DNA of 64,000 nt, from the NCBI GenBank assembly GCA_917880885.1, contig OU862916.1, positions 49,822,831-49,886,830 on the forward strand. The letters are read 5' to 3'. Positions 63,341 to 64,000 of this stretch are shown in pieces. This stretch comes from Limnephilus marmoratus (Eukaryota > Arthropoda > Insecta > Trichoptera > Limnephilidae). Every line of letters starts with the position of its first letter. Position 1 is the stretch's first letter. The notes beneath the pieces were generated by a model, which saw only the letters and a program-made list of their open reading frames with translations, made no database searches and was not told the origin of the DNA. The position numbers and the translations under genes are program-made.

Positions 63341-64000
63341 CATTTCACACTTTTATATTTTACAAAATATTATATTTCAGAATATCATTGGTCATGTATA
63401 CCTACATTATCAGAAAAGAGGAGCTCTTGCGCTTTATTAGGGAGCCACGATTCTTATTTAGGTTGTAGGTATGTTATAATATGTTTTGTATGAAATATTT
63501 ACTTCTAAATATAAATTTTTTGTAATAAATTAATTTCCATTTCTCATTATTTTGTAAAATTCTTTAAATTATTTTTCTTTTTTTTTCTTTACACATTTTT
63601 ATAATTGAAGCTTGCTTTAATATGTCATCAACATTTGGTACTGGTAACAATTTAAAAATATACATGTAACAAATATTCTCGATAAAACCGATCATAATCT
63701 TGAACTAAGAAATGGTAAACCCAATAAACGATAACATTTATATATAACAATAAAACAATTATTTAATGCTCGAAGGTTTTTCTGATTTAAACTTCCGTTT
63801 AATACCAGTTAGGATTTATTCACGAAAAAAATATCACTATCATTTTGCAAAGCTCATGCTTAAACATTTAAATGTTTAACGATCATTTACCAAATAATTA
63901 AATTTTAACTTTAAAGCAGTTTTTATGGACCTAATACTTTATTATTTTTTCTGGGCCTATAAAAATACGAATAAAAAATTACTCGGTTATGTCAAAGGCA
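63341..64000. other. A+T-rich stretch, nothing recognised
   Basis: The word ACCCAATAAACGATAACA occurs at both 63018 and 63719, hinting at a diffuse repeat flanking this part. No gene. Confidence 0.35.

Noticed and set aside
63104..63468. Gly-rich frames
   Set aside because: Direct translation of G runs inside a MITE.

Overview
This is a window of insect nuclear DNA, most probably from a moth or butterfly (Lepidoptera). It is A+T-rich and has no operons and no long intact genes. Its repeats are of kinds I know from lepidopteran genomes: a repeat ending in a poly-A run followed by GTCGAATTGAGAACCTCCTC and TTTTTGAAGTCG (13440-13820), Helitron ends with CTAATATTATAAA starts and hairpin-CTAG ends, (TTAGG)-like runs, and frequent TAGGTACCTAC words. 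The order is inferred from this repeat vocabulary; no host gene identifies it.

The window is essentially a mobile-element graveyard with several layers of nested insertion. It holds: (1) non-LTR retrotransposon remnants of at least five kinds, three of them RTE-like 3' ends with GA, GAT or GAA tails; (2) a LINE (41363-42084) and a family of short elements that share its 3' stem-loop (10290, 26720, 30432, 42866), plus a LINE/short-element chimera (34841-35450); (3) tRNA-derived SINEs of at least three subfamilies; (4) a decayed Helitron still encoding Rep N-terminal domain pieces (42122-44567) and six shorter Helitron-like copies; (5) DNA transposon remnants: an internally deleted mariner (5452-5964), two families with TTAA target duplications, and TA- or TTA-flanked MITEs; (6) palindromic or fold-back elements of several kinds.

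The best candidate for something undescribed is the palindromic family at 16092, 25793, 59960 (full copies) and 50428 (partial). It has 7-14 bp target-site duplications, a fixed short 3' tail, and a centre with a CTGATGA-stem-GAAAC arrangement like a hammerhead ribozyme core. A second palindromic family (19875, 28734, 30176) has the same kind of centre. I infer that these are short retroelements, possibly derived from Penelope-like element terminal repeats. Two further fold-back elements (25405, 38345) share a core but have arms built from unrelated short tandem repeats, and one 155-bp inverted repeat (12845-13297) encloses a very GC-rich loop.

Host coding content is scarce. The only reasonably convincing candidate is a minus-strand exon at 35601-35930 ending at a strong splice donor. 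Two weaker exon candidates lie at 49723-49786 and 60462-60563. The rest is probably intergenic or intronic DNA, with scattered GC-rich patches that could be regulatory.
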